Below, piece by piece: positions 43,289 through 46,585 of a stretch of 46,585 nucleotides of DNA. This DNA is from Brevundimonas sp. (lineage in GTDB: Bacteria; Pseudomonadota; Alphaproteobacteria; Caulobacterales; Caulobacteraceae). Numbering within the stretch: the first letter of the stretch is position 1; each line of letters starts with the position of its first letter. The DNA is taken from the NCBI RefSeq assembly GCF_003248455.1, contig NZ_QFNM01000033.1, positions 1 through 46,585 of the forward strand, written 5' to 3'. A program made the position numbers and the translations under genes. The notes below the pieces were generated by a model, which worked only from the letters and a program-made list of their open reading frames with translations, was not told where the DNA came from and did no database searches.

Positions 43289-43339
43289 AACAACATATAT
43301 TGCAGTAAATTGTGGCCTTTTCTTGTGTAGCAGGTTATT

Positions 43340-43739
43340 TCACTGACGATGAGGTGAGTGGCAGTATACAGATGTCGAACCGAGTGCCGGTCCATTACTT
43401 TTGCATTGATCAAAACTCTCATTGAACGTGCAAAGGCCGGCATTGGCAGCCTCCGGTTTGAGATCCGGGAACTTTGCAGGATCAGCGTCCGACTCAAACT
43501 GGATGCTTCCGCCATCAACCCAGACAAATCGCTGCTTGCCAGCATAGCCTCCGAAGCGGTTCCTTCCGTTCACCCACCCGCAAACTGACGACATATCGGC
43601 GGTCACGTCTGTGAAGACCACCGAGGTCGGATCAATCATCTCAGATGAGACCGACTCCTTTGCTCGCTCGATCATTTCTCGCTGCCGCGCGCAATGCGAG
43701 CGTCACGACGCCAACCGCACATGCATAAGCTACTTTCAC
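43340..43739 (-). pseudogene. Small membrane-anchored protein, probably frameshifted near its N-terminus
   Basis: The main frame (43340-43675, 111 aa) reads REMIERAKESVSSEM upstream and at the ATG, then DPTSVVFTDV, VCGWVNGRNRFGGYAGKQRF, a pattern seen in small proteobacterial proteins of unknown function. Just upstream in another frame is a GTG start and a hydrophobic segment (V-KVAYACAVGVVTLAL, from 43739). Removing one base in CGCGCGG would join them as ...VTLALARQREMIERAKES. So either a one-base insertion broke the gene, or translation starts at 43675 without the anchor. Confidence 0.45.
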
Positions 43740-43819
43740 GAACGCCCCTGTAAAAAACCCGATTTGGGTTAACCTGTTACGGGTTCTACTGGGACGGCTG
43801 CTTTTCGCAAGCGGCGGTC

Positions 43820-44754
43820 ATGACGAACTCCCTGCACAGCCCTGCAGCGCGCAGAGCGACCGTGCTTCGCCTGATGGCGGAGCGCGGCTTCTCCCAGAAG
43901 CGCGCCTGCGGGCTGGTTCAGATCGATCCGAAGACGGTTGCGACGCGGAGGTGCGCGAGCGCCTGCGCAGTCTGGCGGCCGAGCGTCGCCGGTTCGGCTA
44001 TCGGCGCCTGGGCATCCTGTTGGAGCGGGAGGGCGTCAGCATGAACAAGAAGCGGCTGTTCCGGCTCTATCGGGAGGAAGGCCTGGCGGTGCGACGACGA
44101 CGAGGCCGCAAGCGGGCTACCGGAACACGTGCGCCCATGGCCCTGCCGGACGGCCCAAACCAGCGCTGGTCGCTGGACTTCGTAGCCGACGGTCTATCGT
44201 GGGGGCGACGCTTCCGCATCCTGTGCATCGTCGATGACTTTACGCGTGAGGCCCTGGCTCTGGTGGTCGACACCTCGATCGGGGGCCAGCGCATGGCGCG
44301 GGAGCTGGATCGGCTGATCGCACGGCGGGGACGTCCGGCCATGATCGTGAGCGACAACGGGACGGAGATGACCAGTCGTGCGATCCTCGAATGGACCAAC
44401 CGTACCGGCGTCGGCTGGCCTTACATCGCGCCGGGCAAGCCGCAGCAGAACGGCTTCGTCGAGAGCTTCAACGGCCGGCTCCGCGACGAGTGCCTGAACG
44501 AGGAGGTCTTCGCCACCCTGGCCGAAGCCCGCGCCGTCATCGAGCGCTGGCGCATCGACTACAACCACGTCAGGCCGCACTCGGCGCACGGGGGACTGAC
44601 CCCGGAGGCGGTGCGCCTGAACCCCCCCGCCGGCGCAGAAGATCGGCTATCAATCCCCTGGGCTCTCACAATGATCGAGGGAACGGAGGGGGGCGCCTCA
44701 TCCATCATCGTCCGATCGTGGACACCATCATCGTGTCCATCATCGTCCAGTTAA
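43820..44754 (+). mobile_element. IS3-family transposase remnant
   Basis: The second frame (GTG at 43951) encodes an OrfB-type integrase core: PNQRWSLDFV with the first Asp, VSDNGTE with the second, and NGFVESFNGRLRDE with the catalytic Glu. The OrfB N-terminus (ARRATVLRLMAERGFSQKRA) is in a different frame (from 43820), joined by an internal deletion near 43940-43950, and OrfA is missing. The C-terminal ~40 codons after GGLTPEAV are not transposase-like. I could not define terminal repeats. Probably immobile by itself. Confidence 0.8.
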
Positions 44755-44876
44755 ACCGACCACACCTCCCTCAGAAGGCGGTCATGATCGGACGCGTACT
44801 CCTCAAGGATCGCCAGCTTCTGCTCTTCGCTGAAGATGCGCCGGCGCTCGCCAGTCAAAAGGGTGATCTGGCTCAT
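44751..44876 (-). pseudogene. Fragment of a transposase accessory/OrfA protein
   Basis: A 41-codon frame reads MSQITLLTGERRRIFSEEQ then KLAILEEYASDHDRLLREVW, resembling the first helices of the DNA-binding domain in IS66 TnpA or IS3 OrfA proteins, and then ends. It points opposite to the adjacent IS3 remnant and begins four bases from the 12-bp tandem repeats. In the same frame upstream the repeats would read as SYxW-type tetrapeptides before a TAA. Confidence 0.45.
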
Positions 44877-44879
44877 CCA

Positions 44880-44927
44880 CTCATACGACCAGTCATATGA
44901 CCGCTCGTATGAGCAGTCTTATGACCT
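44880..44927. repeat. Four exact tandem 12-bp near-palindromic iterons
   Basis: CTCATACGACCA, GTCATATGACCG, CTCGTATGAGCA and GTCTTATGACCT follow without a gap. Each has a 10-bp near-palindrome of the form NTCATATGAN plus a two-base spacer; the second is a perfect palindrome, and units 1 and 3 are inverted copies (CTCATACGA/TCGTATGAG). The rest of 44928-45078 shows no gene. Confidence 0.7.
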
Positions 44928-45078
44928 GAGCATCGCCGATCCCCCTACCTGAACAAGGCGGCCTTCACCGGAGGGGTACGCCTTAGCTGCGATCGGGACC
45001 GTTGCAACTCAAGGCACGAACACCGTTAGAAAGCGAACCACGGTTCCACCCCTCCAGCCCCCCACTCCTCCGTCGAAC

Positions 45079-46068
45079 TCACCTTAGCTCGTACATGTCG
45101 GAAAGCGGCCGCTTTGCAGATTGAGCAACGGACACACGTGCCGGATAACGTCCAACTGCCAGCAGGAAAATAATGGACCGATCGCGCGGAATGCGGAGTC
45201 GCTCTTTCAACTTTCGGTCTACCGCGCCCGGCTTTGACCAGTTCAAGCAGCAGGTCGCCAATCCTTCCCGGTGGAGCCCGAGGATTAACGACATCGCAAA
45301 CAAACCCCCATCAACCCATCGTTGATTTCTTTCCGGGCCAAAAAAGTTCTTCGTCTTTGTAGTTATAACGAGCAGCGTTGGCACGTTTTCCGCAAACCCG
45401 TTGGCGCCGGCCTGAATCGCTAACGCGGCATCTATATCTGCCCGCTCTTTGATTACGTAGACGAACCCAGATTGTCGATTGCAGACACTTGGCGCCTTCT
45501 GTGCGACTCGGATGGCCGAAATGATCTGTTCGTCTGCGACCATTGCTTGATCAAACACACGGACACTAGAGCGGCTTTCGAAGAACGCTGCGGGGACGGC
45601 GCGGCCAATATTTACAACGTCCTCCCGGATTAGCAACTTGAGGCCACCTCGGACATCCGACGATTTGACGCTGAGTAACTGATTAATCTCCGCTGAGTAT
45701 GGGTAGTTTATATAATCGGCCGCCTTGTGGAATTTCGAATAGGCAACCAGCACCCCTTGCGCACGCGCGATTGTGTCATCAACGCCGTATAGTGCAATAT
45801 ATTCGTTACATCTCCTTAGCAGCGGACCGATATTACGAGCACCAAAGCCTAACCTTGGAGATGGGAGCGATAGGCCCTTCTCGATATTATGAGTCATAAT
45901 CGTAATAACAGAGATGAGCGACTCTCTATCCGTCACCCCTTTCAGAACAGATGAATTCGATGCATAATCAACTAGATCGTATATGAAAAATCGCAGAATT
46001 GCAGGGCCGTCCAACACCGCCCTCTTAATAGATCTCAGGGAATCTGTAAAATTTCGAGAATGCAACAT
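45079..46068 (-). CDS. Nitroreductase-fold protein of a surface-polysaccharide locus
   Basis: The 329-residue product has an N-terminal helical region (THNIEKGLSLPSPRLGFG) and a C-terminal FMN nitroreductase fold: RSSVRVFDQ, APSVCNRQSGFVYVI, QRWVDGGLFAMSLILGLHREGLATCCLNW. Proteins with this layout are frequent in capsule and O-antigen clusters, where their reaction is unknown. Base composition is clearly lower in GC than the core genome. The start (46068) follows an AT-rich region. Confidence 0.82.
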   Translation of the reverse strand: MLHSRNFTDSLRSIKRAVLDGPAILRFFIYDLVDYASNSSVLKGVTDRESLISVITIMTHNIEKGLSLPSPRLGFGARNIGPLLRRCNEYIALYGVDDTIARAQGVLVAYSKFHKAADYINYPYSAEINQLLSVKSSDVRGGLKLLIREDVVNIGRAVPAAFFESRSSVRVFDQAMVADEQIISAIRVAQKAPSVCNRQSGFVYVIKERADIDAALAIQAGANGFAENVPTLLVITTKTKNFFGPERNQRWVDGGLFAMSLILGLHREGLATCCLNWSKPGAVDRKLKERLRIPRDRSIIFLLAVGRYPARVSVAQSAKRPLSDMYELR

Positions 46069-46157
46069 TAGTATGGCCCTATTTCAATTCTTCTACAAAC
46101 GGCCGTTTACAAAACTAGCATGCTATCGAGCAATCAAAAGTACGACCGCAGGCAACG

Positions 46158-46585
46158 CTAGACATCATCCTTCAGATGAAAAACCTGCTCTGGATGATCG
46201 GTCGCAAACTTCACTAATCTTGCCGCCTCCCACTCCCACCACCGGAGACTTTCAACCCTTTCAACGACGGCCTCACTGAATCGGCGTCGTATGACTCGCG
46301 CTGGATTACCCGCCACAATCGTATAGGGCTCGACGTCCTTCGTAACGATGGCGCCAGCGCCAACAATCGCGCCCCGACCTATTGATTGGGCGCCAGGAAG
46401 GATAATAGCCCCGTGCCCAATCCACACATCATCAGATATATTGCAGGATATAAATGGGATGTCGGCCAATGATGTCCCTGCATAACCCTCATCATAAAGA
46501 TATGGCGTCAAACTAAGTGTATCCGCGTCATGATTCCGATTTACGACTCTCGCGGTGCTTGAGATCGAGCAATACCTTCCAAAGC
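46158..46585 (-). CDS. Hexapeptide-repeat acyltransferase (xenobiotic acetyltransferase type), 5' end outside window
   Basis: The frame enters from beyond 46585 (FGRYCSISSTARVVNRNHD) and continues SDDVWIGHGAIILPGAQSIG, IVGAGAIVTKDVEPYTIVAG, NPARVIRRRF: left-handed beta-helix repeats and the NPA(K/R) signature of CatB/WbbJ-type acetyltransferases, which use acetyl-CoA to acetylate sugars. With the nitroreductase-fold gene 90 bases downstream it points to a polysaccharide locus. The TTG near 46511 is internal, since conserved sequence extends upstream of it. Confidence 0.85.
   Translation of the reverse strand, partial: FGRYCSISSTARVVNRNHDADTLSLTPYLYDEGYAGTSLADIPFISCNISDDVWIGHGAIILPGAQSIGRGAIVGAGAIVTKDVEPYTIVAGNPARVIRRRFSEAVVERVESLRWWEWEAARLVKFATDHPEQVFHLKDDV

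Noticed and set aside
44699..44750. Direct repeats of TCCATCATCGTCC after the IS3 remnant
   Set aside because: Two short copies in low-complexity ATCATCG sequence; they do not flank an element in a way that supports a target duplication.

Overview
This 46.6 kb window is GC-rich chromosomal DNA from an alphaproteobacterium. It most likely belongs to the Caulobacterales, and a Brevundimonas/Caulobacter-like genome is my best guess. Support comes from mipZ beside panC, the flbT-flaF pair, the UPF0262/DUF2948/murA cluster, the infA-maf-RNase G-like-yacG cluster, the SPOR and TonB/ExbB/ExbD cell-envelope genes, and a tRNA-His with A73. The assignment rests on gene content read by eye; no database search was run.

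Layout. 0.1-3.1 kb: division-site ATPase mipZ with a small membrane J-domain protein, a SPOR lipoprotein and panC. 3.1-7.8 kb: an S41 peptidase, then three aromatic amino-acid genes (chorismate mutase, an ACT-less prephenate dehydratase, class II DAHP synthase). 7.8-15.2 kb: small proteins, tRNA-Val, a dicarboxylate-type symporter, gph, glmU-rpiA, an orphan EPS-initiating sugar transferase, and an M28 peptidase with a lipoprotein. 15.3-20.8 kb: ligA, a beta-lactamase-fold hydrolase, a DUF2147 protein and an aldo/keto reductase. 20.9-23.1 kb: tRNA-His, then exbB-exbD-tonB read leftward and closed by a strong terminator. 23.7-28.5 kb: tRNA-Phe, yacG, RNase G-like, maf, infA, UPF0262, DUF2948, murA.

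28.6-32.6 kb: tRNA-Thr, a secreted protein, msrB, an S41-like protein, lipB and a minimal FliN-type protein. 32.6-37.4 kb: an inverted-repeat element, a tRNA-Leu(GAG) whose 3' acceptor strand is missing and which runs in frame into mgtE, a GH24 lysozyme with membrane anchors, an isovaleryl-CoA dehydrogenase and exoD. 37.4-38.4 kb: flbT-flaF and, downstream, a tiny ORF with a Shine-Dalgarno sequence complementary to the whole 3' end of 16S rRNA. 38.5-42.7 kb: an acidic protein, a MoxR ATPase whose ATG directly follows an intrinsic terminator, a repeat-bearing lipoprotein, an HD hydrolase and an NrtR-like NUDIX regulator.

At tRNA-Ser(CGA) (42.76-42.85 kb) the character changes. The remaining 3.7 kb is less GC-rich and carries repeated GTGTCGCA sites, two small hypothetical genes (one probably frameshifted), transposase remnants, four exact 12-bp tandem near-palindromes, and two genes typical of surface-polysaccharide loci (nitroreductase-fold protein, hexapeptide acyltransferase cut by the window end). 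This is the left edge of a genomic island.

No complete new defence or mobile system is visible. The most unusual signals are at the RNA level: the tRNA-Leu/mgtE junction, the 16S-complementary leader near flaF, the terminator abutting moxR, and the ribosome-binding-site hairpin in the island.
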